This document shows, in pieces, positions 1-8,175 of a DNA stretch of 64,000 bases. The DNA is taken from assembly GCA_020186115.1 (NCBI GenBank), contig WSYJ01000140.1:186001-250000 (forward strand), in the 5' to 3' direction. Under the pieces are notes generated by a model. That model saw only the letters and a program-made list of their open reading frames with translations, searched no databases and was not told the origin of the DNA. Each line of letters starts with the position of its first letter. The first letter of the stretch is position 1. Source of the DNA: Histomonas meleagridis (taxonomy: Eukaryota; Parabasalia; Tritrichomonadida; Dientamoebidae). A program made the position numbers and the translations under genes.

Positions 1-1
1 A

Positions 2-3000
2 ATTAAATGGACAAATGATTCCGAAAATGTTCTTATCAAAAATTGTTCATTTTTGTGTGATTATTTATTTTTAATATGTTTAACATTTAATAATTACCAA
101 GAAAATGAAGAAAATTCTATTTGGCCAATTTCAAGTCGTGAAATTGTATTTCGATTTTTAATTAATTGGGGTTTAACTAAATCAAGTTCATTAGAAATAT
201 TAAGAGCATATGTCTCAAGAACATTTAGTATAATTGTTAAAGTCGGAACATTATTTAATGATAGTTTATTATTTAATGAAACAGCTGTAAATTATTTTGT
301 TTCGATTGAATTATCAGGAATTAAAGTCTTAAATTCATTATTATTTTATCATGTTGATTTATTATTTGATATTTATGCAGAAGCTTGTTTAATGCAACCA
401 GGAGAATTATCCGAATTATATTTCGAAGCATTATTTGTTGCATTAGATTATAAATATATTAATGATATCTATAAATTAAGTGGCTTATTAATATTAATTG
501 GTTTAGTTTATAAACAAATCGAATCAATTAAAGCTGATTTATTTTTGAAGCAATTACTTGATCTTTTATATAAATATAAAAAAGATCCAAATCCTGAATA
601 TGATTTAGATTCACTTCCTCGAAAGTTTTCTTATTGTGCAGAAGATGTATTACATAATGCTTTAACATTTATACAAAAACCACTTTTACAGAAAAATGTT
701 AAAGATATTGTTGAAGCAATTAAACCATGGGTAAACTCATTAAGACTTTTACCTAAACAAACAAGTTGTGTCCCACAAACAGTAAGTATATTTAAGCATT
801 TTACTCCTTATCGATTTCTTGAAGTATTAATGAATGCAACTGAAAATGTTCGATCCGAAGATTTTCGATATATGGCATCGCTATGGACAGAATTATTACA
901 TTGTCCAGATCATACTGAATTAATTCCATTATTTATCGCTGAATGGGCTCATGTTGATACTAAGAAGAAAATGTTTTTACATTTAATTGAAACTAATACA
1001 CTTAATGTAATTCAACTTTTATCACAACATTGTTCTTTTGCTTATCATTTCCATGTTACTTCATGTATGTCAAAACCATTTGAAAACGAAATGTGGATTG
1101 TACCATTATTAACGAATATATTTAAGAAGAATTCACCTGAATTATTTAATGACATTTCGAATGTAATTCATTTCGCATTTCTTTTTGCTGATTCTGGCGC
1201 ATGTTCATTATTAGAAACACTTTGTCAACATTTCGAAATTGATATTCCTGAAGGAGAAATTGACTCTGATATATTAGCTCAACTTGTACCACAATTTGTA
1301 TCTAAATTAAACTCAGAAGATAATTTAAAGAATTGGGGTACTGAAGCTTTACGATGGGTTTTAGGTAGCCAATCATTAAAATTCGCTTATCTTTCATTAA
1401 TGATATATAATAAAATTATGAAACCAATTGATAAATTAATTATCCCAGGAATATGTAAAACTGCTTTATATCATATAACAAAATCTGATACAAGTTCACG
1501 TTATTTCACTGATTTCATAGGTGAAACATTTATATTTTATTCACAAGTGTTTCAAGGTAATGAAGTTTATTCATTTAATTATGCAACTTCTTTTCTTGAT
1601 TGTGATGTTTTCATTAAAACATGTTTGTCAAAAGCTGCACCACTTTTCTTAAAATGTCTTTCTTCAGCAGCTGTTAATCAAAATGCTTGGGATAATATAA
1701 TTGGAATCATTCGACCAATGACATTAGATTTAGAAACTAATGAATCATCACAAAAAATATTTGAAATTTTAATTAAAACTTCTAAAAATCATGAACTAAT
1801 GATGATCGTTGCTCCAATCAAAGAATTATATCCACATTTATTCCCTTCTTCACTTCCTCTTTTAGCATTAATTAAAAATGTCGATCAGTCAACACTTTGT
1901 CAGACGTTAACTCATTACTCGTTAATGACAGAAACCGCCTCCACACAATTATTGAACGAGATATTCAAAACAGTGGTTGTTTTCATTCAAAAAGTTGCCA
2001 ACGAAAACAACAGAACTCCACTTTTAAAGCTATATAAATCTGCATTAAATAATTTAAGTAATTGCCAACATGCAACAGCATTTATATGTGAGCTTTCTAA
2101 ATATATACCAAATATTGCCTCAGACAGTATCTTTGAATTTTATGATTGGAATCGTAGCATTGATGATGTTTCACATTTACTTACAAAACTTATCGTTAAA
2201 CAAGGAAACGTTGTAACAATTACTGACTGTTCATCATTAATATCTGTCTATAATTTACTTAATGATGATATTACGCCAAAGATTCTTCCATATGCAGCAC
2301 AACGTGAAATGTTGGATGGAATGATTAGTGTTGTAACAGCCGTAGCCATTAAGCGTTCCATGTCTATCCGTCGATATAGTCATGGAATTAGTTCCGCTAC
2401 ACAAGCGAGTGAAGCCGCTACATATGTACCACCGATTGAAATGAAATTCGATCCATTAATTGAACCAACAGAAATCATTAATGATGAAAACAAATTTGTT
2501 GTTCCTAAAACTTCATTAGTTGTTGACGAAGATGACTTCTTGAAATTAATGGTTGGTAAATTCGAAAAATGTCAATCAAGTTCAGATATGACTAAGGATA
2601 TACCAATGCGAACTCATCCGGAATCACCTGTTAAAGTTGATCCAAGGTTTAATACTATAATACCAATGTTAAAGTGGCTGAAAGAATCTTCAACAAATGA
2701 TAAAATGTTTACGTTCCAAGAAGTGTTCGAATATTTGACTTCTATGGGATTAGAAAATGAATCGAACTTCGTGAAGATGAAAATTTTACCAAAACTTGGT
2801 ACAAGAATTAAAGATGTATCAAAGTCTTTACTCGCGATTTTATATTCTATGGATTCATTAAGAGAAAATTCGGTACTTTTGGATGCAAAAGAAAGTAATG
2901 GAGATATTATATTTAAGGTGAAAAGAATGTATAATAATATGGTACAAGAAGAGCAATATAGAATTGTTAATTATACAAACCCAATGAATTCACTGTTTTG

Positions 3001-3025
3001 CCCGGTGGCAAATAAGAAAGAATGA
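2..3025 (+). CDS. Furry-like cell-morphogenesis protein (5' truncated by window edge)
   Basis: The frame is open from base 2 to the TGA ending at 3025, about 1007 codons, so the gene begins outside the window; the first ATG-like positions inside it are not true starts. The protein is all-helical with HEAT-like character. Its first 150 residues describe a wall of helices followed by a stretch on subunit positions (LLSYHxxLL-like spacing, YFEALFVAL), and residues near 270-340 (TELLHCPDHTELIPLFI, then a short helix series) resemble the WxxLxxxPxNLxxIxxFL pattern of Furry/Tao3/Mor2 proteins, which scaffold NDR kinases and control cell polarity. The C-terminal 250 residues become polar (serine-rich, acidic) before a final helical block. 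That it is a large helical scaffold is clear; the Furry assignment is inference from pattern only. Confidence 0.55.
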   Translation: MKWTNDSENVLIKNCSFLCDYLFLICLTFNNYQENEENSIWPISSREIVFRFLINWGLTKSSSLEILRAYVSRTFSIIVKVGTLFNDSLLFNETAVNYFVSIELSGIKVLNSLLFYHVDLLFDIYAEACLMQPGELSELYFEALFVALDYKYINDIYKLSGLLILIGLVYKQIESIKADLFLKQLLDLLYKYKKDPNPEYDLDSLPRKFSYCAEDVLHNALTFIQKPLLQKNVKDIVEAIKPWVNSLRLLPKQTSCVPQTVSIFKHFTPYRFLEVLMNATENVRSEDFRYMASLWTELLHCPDHTELIPLFIAEWAHVDTKKKMFLHLIETNTLNVIQLLSQHCSFAYHFHVTSCMSKPFENEMWIVPLLTNIFKKNSPELFNDISNVIHFAFLFADSGACSLLETLCQHFEIDIPEGEIDSDILAQLVPQFVSKLNSEDNLKNWGTEALRWVLGSQSLKFAYLSLMIYNKIMKPIDKLIIPGICKTALYHITKSDTSSRYFTDFIGETFIFYSQVFQGNEVYSFNYATSFLDCDVFIKTCLSKAAPLFLKCLSSAAVNQNAWDNIIGIIRPMTLDLETNESSQKIFEILIKTSKNHELMMIVAPIKELYPHLFPSSLPLLALIKNVDQSTLCQTLTHYSLMTETASTQLLNEIFKTVVVFIQKVANENNRTPLLKLYKSALNNLSNCQHATAFICELSKYIPNIASDSIFEFYDWNRSIDDVSHLLTKLIVKQGNVVTITDCSSLISVYNLLNDDITPKILPYAAQREMLDGMISVVTAVAIKRSMSIRRYSHGISSATQASEAATYVPPIEMKFDPLIEPTEIINDENKFVVPKTSLVVDEDDFLKLMVGKFEKCQSSSDMTKDIPMRTHPESPVKVDPRFNTIIPMLKWLKESSTNDKMFTFQEVFEYLTSMGLENESNFVKMKILPKLGTRIKDVSKSLLAILYSMDSLRENSVLLDAKESNGDIIFKVKRMYNNMVQEEQYRIVNYTNPMNSLFCPVANKKE

Positions 3026-3177
3026 AAATAGTAATTCTTCGGATAAAATGTTGATTTAAAAAAAAAAAAATATTTTTTTGTTGAATATTCTTATATAGTA
3101 TATATGTGTGTACCTATTTGTTATTTTTTGACTCACAATTGATAAAAAAAATTATTTGTTTTGACTGTGCGCATATC

Positions 3178-3286
3178 AACCGTTTAAACAGTGTTTATAT
3201 AAACAGCCACACGTGTAAACTATACAATTCATGCATTCAAAATAGTCACTTTCCAAACCCTATCGTATAAAAAAACAATACAGAAA
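3178..3286 (+). promoter_or_regulatory. Promoter of the C9orf72-like gene: Myb-like box plus TCA initiator
   Basis: AACCGTTT lies at 3178-3185 and a TCACTTTCC initiator-like word near 3245, about 40 bases before the ATG at 3287; CTATCGTA follows just after. The same combination recurs in front of many genes in this window. TCA-type initiators and Myb recognition elements (TATCGT, TAACGATA) are known from Trichomonas vaginalis promoters; the AACCGTT form here is read from the sequence. Confidence 0.5.
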
Positions 3287-4627
3287 ATGAACTGGGAAAA
3301 AACATTAATATCCCTACCAGAACAAAGCCCAATTTTAGGTTTAGCAATTGCGGCCTACGATGTTGCTATTGGGATTAAAGTCATATATAATTGGAAAGTA
3401 GAAGGAGGAGATCCAATCACAGATATTGAAGACATGTTTAAAATACCACTACTGAACATGAGGTTTCAGGTCAATGCTAATTTTCGTGATTTTCCAACTT
3501 CAATTATTAATACATCTATTTCAAAAACTGTGATGGTAACCTCTTCATTTAGTGTTTCAAACAAAAGTAGCGATACATTATATTCTTTTGCTCTATTTAT
3601 TCAATCCGATAAAATTATAAATAATCCATCAATCAATAGCATACTTACTAACAGAGTTAAAGAAATTGCTTATTACGCCCGGTTTTATATAACATCAGGG
3701 ATGATCAAGCAAATGTCTAATCTCACTCCCAAAATTATAGATTATAGTACAGAACTTACATATCTTCTCAAAGGAGGCATTTCTCAACTCCAACCTATCA
3801 ACATTACAAACATGTTTCAAACAACCAACAATGTTTCACCCACAAAACGAGATCGAGATTCATTTGTCAATGATCTTGATTTTCTTGCATTTGCACTTAG
3901 TTCACATATTGAGACTCAAATGACCACTGTCATTGAGATTCCGTCCACCAATACACCTGATTTCCATCCACTTTTTAATTTTTTAGCACATTTCCTTCTT
4001 CCATTTCAACGGGGCCTAAGTAGTGATACACCGCATGACCGACCTATCTCTGGTTTCTTTCTGCAAGTTGTTCGTCCGCAATCATCTCGTGGCCTTCCAT
4101 TTGACGATCTCATGAAATTTAATCGGCCATGGACATATATCATTTTATCGGAGCGAAAGATCATCAAACCACAAAACATTGATTCTCACAACATATCATA
4201 TAATGAATATCGGAACAACATTACATTAAATCCTAAAATTACATCGAAAGAAGCCGAAGTAATTTTAGCCAAAATTCGAAAAGGTTATCGAATCGCGCCG
4301 CCCGTTCGAACTCGACCTCTTTTAGGATTTGTCCAATATCTCGAGAAGTTACCAATACAAATGAGAACTATTGCGTGCCAGCAACAACTTGGCGGCATGA
4401 TAAATAAGGCCGTTGCTTTGATGGAAGCAGTAAACCAACTGCTAAACGAAACAGGCGCTTTGTTCGTTTCGCCGAAACCTGCAAAAGAAATCTGCGAGAA
4501 AATCGGAATAGGCTCGGACGAAACGAGAATGATTGTGTCAATTGCGCAATTGTTCGACCAGAGAATGTATAGAAGAATGTATAGTGAAAGAGAAGACGTG
4601 TTGATGCAAATGGTCGTAACAATTTAA
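3287..4627 (+). CDS. C9orf72-like DENN-family protein
   Basis: 446 residues. The N-terminus (residues 14-45, SPILGLAIAAYDVAIGIKV) matches the opening longin strand-helix of C9orf72, where ILGLALAYWDNxLGPR is followed by a tryptophan and a long loop. Residues 85-140 fit the next strands (FALFIQSDKI, then a helix with NRVKEIAYYAR). The last 25 residues (FDQRMYRRMYSEREDVLMQM) align with the characteristic C-terminal end of C9orf72, where a Tyr precedes the ERDVLM motif. Metazoan C9orf72 is about 480 residues and acts with SMCR8 as a GTPase-activating complex on lysosome- and autophagy-related Arf/Rab proteins. No SMCR8 partner is visible here. The next gene encodes a LAMTOR1-like lipid-anchored protein, a suggestive neighbour. 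Family assignment is by motif and order, not by search. Confidence 0.6.
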   Translation: MNWEKTLISLPEQSPILGLAIAAYDVAIGIKVIYNWKVEGGDPITDIEDMFKIPLLNMRFQVNANFRDFPTSIINTSISKTVMVTSSFSVSNKSSDTLYSFALFIQSDKIINNPSINSILTNRVKEIAYYARFYITSGMIKQMSNLTPKIIDYSTELTYLLKGGISQLQPINITNMFQTTNNVSPTKRDRDSFVNDLDFLAFALSSHIETQMTTVIEIPSTNTPDFHPLFNFLAHFLLPFQRGLSSDTPHDRPISGFFLQVVRPQSSRGLPFDDLMKFNRPWTYIILSERKIIKPQNIDSHNISYNEYRNNITLNPKITSKEAEVILAKIRKGYRIAPPVRTRPLLGFVQYLEKLPIQMRTIACQQQLGGMINKAVALMEAVNQLLNETGALFVSPKPAKEICEKIGIGSDETRMIVSIAQLFDQRMYRRMYSEREDVLMQMVVTI

Positions 4628-4851
4628 CAAAAAAGTTGTTCTTTTGTTTGTATGCATTCTAATTAAGTTACATAATCAAATAAATTTTGAATGATAATTT
4701 TAAATGCGACTTCTTTCTTGAAATAAAATGTTTTCAATTGCTCTCGTTGGAAATATGAGTGAAGAAATGGTTTTGAATCATTTTTAATTAAATTAAATTT
4801 TAAAACTTTTTCTACGAAATGTAAACTTCGGAATAAGGCCGTTTCAGGAAG

Positions 4852-5322
4852 ATGGGCTGTTGCAACTCGAAGCAAGAAGTTTATTCAGTCCAAGAAGATT
4901 TCATAGATATACCTCTTCTTAATAAACCAAAACAAAGAAGTGTACCAGCAGATAATTCAAATAGTAATTATTTTTCTATTGAACAATATACAAATTCAAC
5001 TCCATACCGTAGGCGTTCATCTTACGATGGTGGAATCATAGAGCAAACACAGCTTTCCCTATCAGCTGCACCTGATATAGAGCTATCTAGGCAACAGAAA
5101 TTCACCGAATGTTTTTCACACATTGATGTAAGTACGTTCCAAAATATACCTATTATGTCAGCACAATCACACCTGAGTGTGCCAAATGTTGGAGACCAGG
5201 TTTATTCTTCCTTTGATTTCGATGACTATTCTCGATTCCTTGACCAGGTCCTAAACAAAATTGCCACACCATTAGTTGAGATGAAAGTTGTCACAGATAA
5301 AAACATTTCGATATCAATCTAA
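4852..5322 (+). CDS. Dual-lipidated small protein, possible LAMTOR1 (p18)-like Ragulator subunit
   Basis: 156 residues beginning MGCCNSK: glycine 2 for N-myristoylation followed by two cysteines suited to palmitoylation, so the protein should sit on the cytosolic face of a membrane. A di-leucine-like acidic stretch (EDFIDIPLL) follows at residues 15-23, as in LAMTOR1, whose N-terminus is MGCCxS followed by an acidic LLL segment. The middle is low complexity (Asn/Ser/Tyr). Residues 118-156 form a helix and end in a short hydrophobic strand, again similar in layout to LAMTOR1 (about 160 residues). The rest is not diagnostic, so other myristoylated adaptors remain possible. A preceding 223-base gap separates it from the C9orf72-like gene in the same orientation. 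Confidence 0.4.
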   Translation: MGCCNSKQEVYSVQEDFIDIPLLNKPKQRSVPADNSNSNYFSIEQYTNSTPYRRRSSYDGGIIEQTQLSLSAAPDIELSRQQKFTECFSHIDVSTFQNIPIMSAQSHLSVPNVGDQVYSSFDFDDYSRFLDQVLNKIATPLVEMKVVTDKNISISI

Positions 5323-5850
5323 TAATCGGTAAAAAAACATTTTCGTTTATTCAGTAATTATAAACAATTTTTTATTCATTTGATTGTATATTTTTTTATT
5401 TAGGTTACAGAAATTATATATACCACATCTCATTTTTAATGCCGTATCTTTGAAAAAACTTGATTTCTGGAAAGTATTTTTTCATACATTAAACTCTCAA
5501 TGACGACCACTTTAGAATTTTTTTGGATTCCTTTATTAAAATCAGTCAAATTGTTTTTCCAGTCTACAATAAATTAATATAATGTCACTTTTGGTGTAAT
5601 CGATGACCAAATAATAACAGAAAAAACTAAATAAATAAAATGAAAATATCTTTTTTAAATCCACATAAAATAGAGTATAAATCACAAAATAAGTTTACGA
5701 AAATGCATTTATAATAGAAATAAAATATACGAAAGATCTATTGATAAAATCATGTTAGCTTCCTCTGAGTGAACTTCACCTCTTCTCAAACTGGTTTTTT
5801 GGTTTTGTGACCGGTAACGAACGTTTAAAGTCAGCGAACCAAAATTTTGG
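5323..5850. other. Intergenic, AT-rich; promoter only at its right end
   Basis: No frame with coding character is seen. The right end carries GGTAACGAACGTTTAAAG near 5811-5830, a Myb-box-like word about 25-40 bases before the phosphatase ATG. The rest shows only A/T tracts. Confidence 0.5.
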
Positions 5851-6867
5851 ATGAAAAAGCAAAATGAATCTCAAGGATTTGATCAATTAATATCAGCTCT
5901 TTTTAACAACCATAATTGTCGCTATCGAATTCCAAATGGAGTCATTTCAAATCTCATAGAGGCATCAAATAAAATTTTTGCAAACGAGCCATCAATGCTA
6001 GAATTACACCCACCAATTACTATATGTGGTGACATACATGGACAATTTCCAGATTTACTAAGAATTTTTCAAATGAATGAAAAACCTCCAAACCAAAGAT
6101 ACTTGTTTCTTGGAGACTATGTTGATCGTGGACCCATGGGTCTAGAAGTAATATGTCTTCTTCTAGCTCTCAAAGTCAAATACCCAAATCATGTATATTT
6201 ACTACGAGGGAATCACGAAACTCGAGAAGTCACCGAAGAATATGGGTTTTCTATTGAATGCACAACTAAAGCTAATCGTGGTATTTTCAATGATTTTTGT
6301 AATTTATTTGAAATGATTCCAATAGCCGCTCTTATTTCCAACAAAATTCTCTGCGTTCACGGTGGCCTAACTCCTTCCTTAACATCATTAAACCAAATTA
6401 GAGAAATTGTTAGACCAGCTGATGCTTCATACAAAGGATTTCTTGCCGATCTCCTTTGGTCTGATCCATCAAATGAGATCCAAGAATGGGGTCCAAATCC
6501 GCGTGGTGACACAGTTATGTGGGGCAGAAAGTCATTGCACAAGTTTCTCGAAGCTAACGGTCTCACCACATTAATTAGGGCGCATCAAATGGTGATGTGC
6601 GGTTACGAGTATCCGTTTGAGCCAGATCGAAGCGCAATAACCGTTTTTTCAGCGCCATGTTATGCTGGCGAGTTCAATAACAAAGCGGCTTTCCTTCTTG
6701 TGGGAAACAACTTAGAAATTTATCCTGTACTTCTCCCGCATGAGCCAGGAAGTATGTCAATAGCAAATAAAATAGGTGCACAACCAAGAGTAAGCACGCC
6801 AAATGCTAGAGGAAAAGGAGGAAGAGGAAGTCCGAGAGATAACAAGAAAAGAGGAAGGAAGCATTAA
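5851..6867 (+). CDS. PP1-like serine/threonine phosphatase with basic Gly/Arg tail
   Basis: 338 residues. All PPP-family metal and phosphate ligands are present in order: GDIHGQ (about residue 58), GDYVDRG (about 87), RGNHE (about 118), HGG (about 169) and the RAHQ histidine (about 243). The loop that is SAPNYCGEF in PP1 reads SAPCYAGEF, so the Asn and the Cys that reacts with microcystin are replaced. After the catalytic core (about 300 residues) a 40-residue tail rich in Gly, Arg and Lys follows, suited to RNA or nucleolar targeting; this is inference. Substrates are set by regulatory subunits and cannot be read here. A second, more divergent copy lies at 57519-58475. Confidence 0.93.
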   Translation: MKKQNESQGFDQLISALFNNHNCRYRIPNGVISNLIEASNKIFANEPSMLELHPPITICGDIHGQFPDLLRIFQMNEKPPNQRYLFLGDYVDRGPMGLEVICLLLALKVKYPNHVYLLRGNHETREVTEEYGFSIECTTKANRGIFNDFCNLFEMIPIAALISNKILCVHGGLTPSLTSLNQIREIVRPADASYKGFLADLLWSDPSNEIQEWGPNPRGDTVMWGRKSLHKFLEANGLTTLIRAHQMVMCGYEYPFEPDRSAITVFSAPCYAGEFNNKAAFLLVGNNLEIYPVLLPHEPGSMSIANKIGAQPRVSTPNARGKGGRGSPRDNKKRGRKH

Positions 6868-6985
6868 GAATTTTTTTTATAAATATTGTTGAATAAAGAT
6901 AAAAAAATCAGTTAAAGCTCAAGTTTTAATTGTTTGATAAAAAAAAAATATAATGTGAAAATTGTATTTGTTTATTTTTAGTATG

Positions 6986-7321
6986 TCACCAATCTCGTTC
7001 TCTTATCGCTGTTTCGATGTTTATTTTAACACTAAAAAACTCAAGAATATTTCGAATTGTTTCTGCAATACTTTCACGTGCAACTGTTTCAATTTCACTC
7101 CCATGGTCATAAAAAACTGGAATTAATTTATTTATTCCAATGACTGTTTCATCTAGTTTCTTTTGAATTTCAGATATTGATGAGGGTCCAGTTTCCAAAT
7201 AATTGATTAATTTGACAATTAATTTATTCACCATATCTACACATTCTTTTGGGTAGTAGTCGTCATCATACATATCTTTTAAAAGTGGGAAATCCCCATT
7301 AAATTTCTTCTTCTCTCCCAT
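6986..7321 (-). CDS. DUF5713-family protein, bacterial type
   Basis: 111 residues from the ATG at 7321; the longer open frame begins with GTG and is not used. The pattern LLKDMYDDDYYPKECVD near the start, followed by two helices and DHGSEIETVARESIAE (about residues 80-95), is the signature of DUF5713, a small helical family of unknown function known to me mainly from bacteria. The initiator-like word ATCAAAAAGTG precedes the ATG by about 15 bases, and its base use is like its neighbours, so the gene looks resident and expressed. Probable lateral acquisition is inference from the family's distribution. It is read in the same direction as CIAO2, 120 bases downstream of that gene. Confidence 0.65.
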   Translation of the reverse strand: MGEKKKFNGDFPLLKDMYDDDYYPKECVDMVNKLIVKLINYLETGPSSISEIQKKLDETVIGINKLIPVFYDHGSEIETVARESIAETIRNILEFFSVKINIETAIRERDW

Positions 7322-7440
7322 CGAAATGCCCGTCCACACTTTTTGATAGGATTTTGATCGGAAAACAAAAGTGAGTTCACCTTTCTAGCTAAAGACGATA
7401 GCGTTTTGCGGTTTTTCTGAACAGTAAAAAGTTTAATATT

Positions 7441-7917
7441 TTATTCATAAACAGAATTGTTATCAATGCAACGTTCTATCATGTCACGAAGGTTCTTTCT
7501 TTCAAGGGCAGCAAGACAACGTTCTTTATCGCGAAGTTGACGGTTGATCGATTCTTCTTGAATGTGCTTTCCTGCAGCAACTGTTATCCTTATTTTAGAG
7601 TGAAAACGAAGTGGTAAAACGCGTAATAACTTTTCGCGAATGCATAAGCCAAGAATTGCTGGGAGTGAACAATTTGGAACAGTTGGTGTAAATGTAACAT
7701 CAACAAAACCAGCTTCGTCATTAACAATAATGCTATCTGGTGAGACTATATGGAGTTGCTCTAATGTAAATGGATGTTCTGGATCAAGAATAAAACGGAT
7801 ATACTCATATACTTCGAGGGAATCAATTGGTTCTCTTTCTGGGGAATCTAAGTTATCCTCTGTTTGTCTTGTATATTCGCTTGTTGCGTATACAACTGGA
7901 TTTGGGTTTAAGGACAT
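7441..7917 (-). CDS. CIAO2: CIAO2/MIP18 family cytosolic Fe-S assembly factor
   Basis: 158 residues. The DUF59 (FAM96) core runs from about residue 30: EVYEYIRFILDPEHPFTLEQL, then VDVTFTPTVPNCSLPAILGLCIREKL with the conserved reactive Cys in TPTVPNCS, then RFHSKIRITVAAGKHIQEESINRQLRDKER. This matches CIAO2A/B, the subunit of the CIA targeting complex (with MMS19 and CIAO1) that passes 4Fe-4S clusters to DNA polymerases, helicases and other nuclear proteins. Length and motif order are normal. CIA is retained even in organisms with reduced mitochondria, as in hydrogenosome-bearing parabasalids. Confidence 0.9.
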   Translation of the reverse strand: MSLNPNPVVYATSEYTRQTEDNLDSPEREPIDSLEVYEYIRFILDPEHPFTLEQLHIVSPDSIIVNDEAGFVDVTFTPTVPNCSLPAILGLCIREKLLRVLPLRFHSKIRITVAAGKHIQEESINRQLRDKERCLAALERKNLRDMIERCIDNNSVYE

Positions 7918-7923
7918 CTTTTT

Positions 7924-7970
7924 GAAAAAGTGATAAATCCTATCGTACTTTATTGCTTTAGCGGTTTTGA
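7924..7970 (-). promoter_or_regulatory. Promoter of CIAO2 with TCACTTTTT initiator and upstream Myb-like boxes
   Basis: On the minus strand the order is AAAACCGC (7961-7968 region), TACGATAGG, then ATCACTTTTTC ending about 7 bases before the ATG at 7917. This is one of the cleanest examples of the TCACTTTTT-to-ATG arrangement. Confidence 0.55.
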
Positions 7971-8003
7971 ATTTTTTTGAGGCGAGTGTGATCGTTTTTA
8001 TTC

Positions 8004-8021
8004 AGAAGCAAATTTGCTTCT
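8004..8021. repeat. 18-bp perfect palindrome
   Basis: AGAAGCAAATTTGCTTCT reads the same on both strands. It lies between CIAO2 and the end of ankyrin locus 1, whose stop is at 8176, so it could form a hairpin in either transcript's flank. The remaining stretch to 8175 holds nothing recognisable. Confidence 0.6.
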
Positions 8022-8175
8022 TTTACAAGGAAAGACAGAAATACATAAATAAATGTTCAAAGTCTTTATATCATTCAATCCTTTCATTCATAAATAAAAT
8101 TAATAGATTTTAATTTTAGTTTCTAACAAATGTTGTTATGAAGATAACTTTTTAACATATGTTTTCAAAAAAAAA

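Noticed and set aside
8004-8021. Palindrome as a transposon end or restriction-related site
   Set aside because: Single copy in the window with no partner repeat or duplicated flank.
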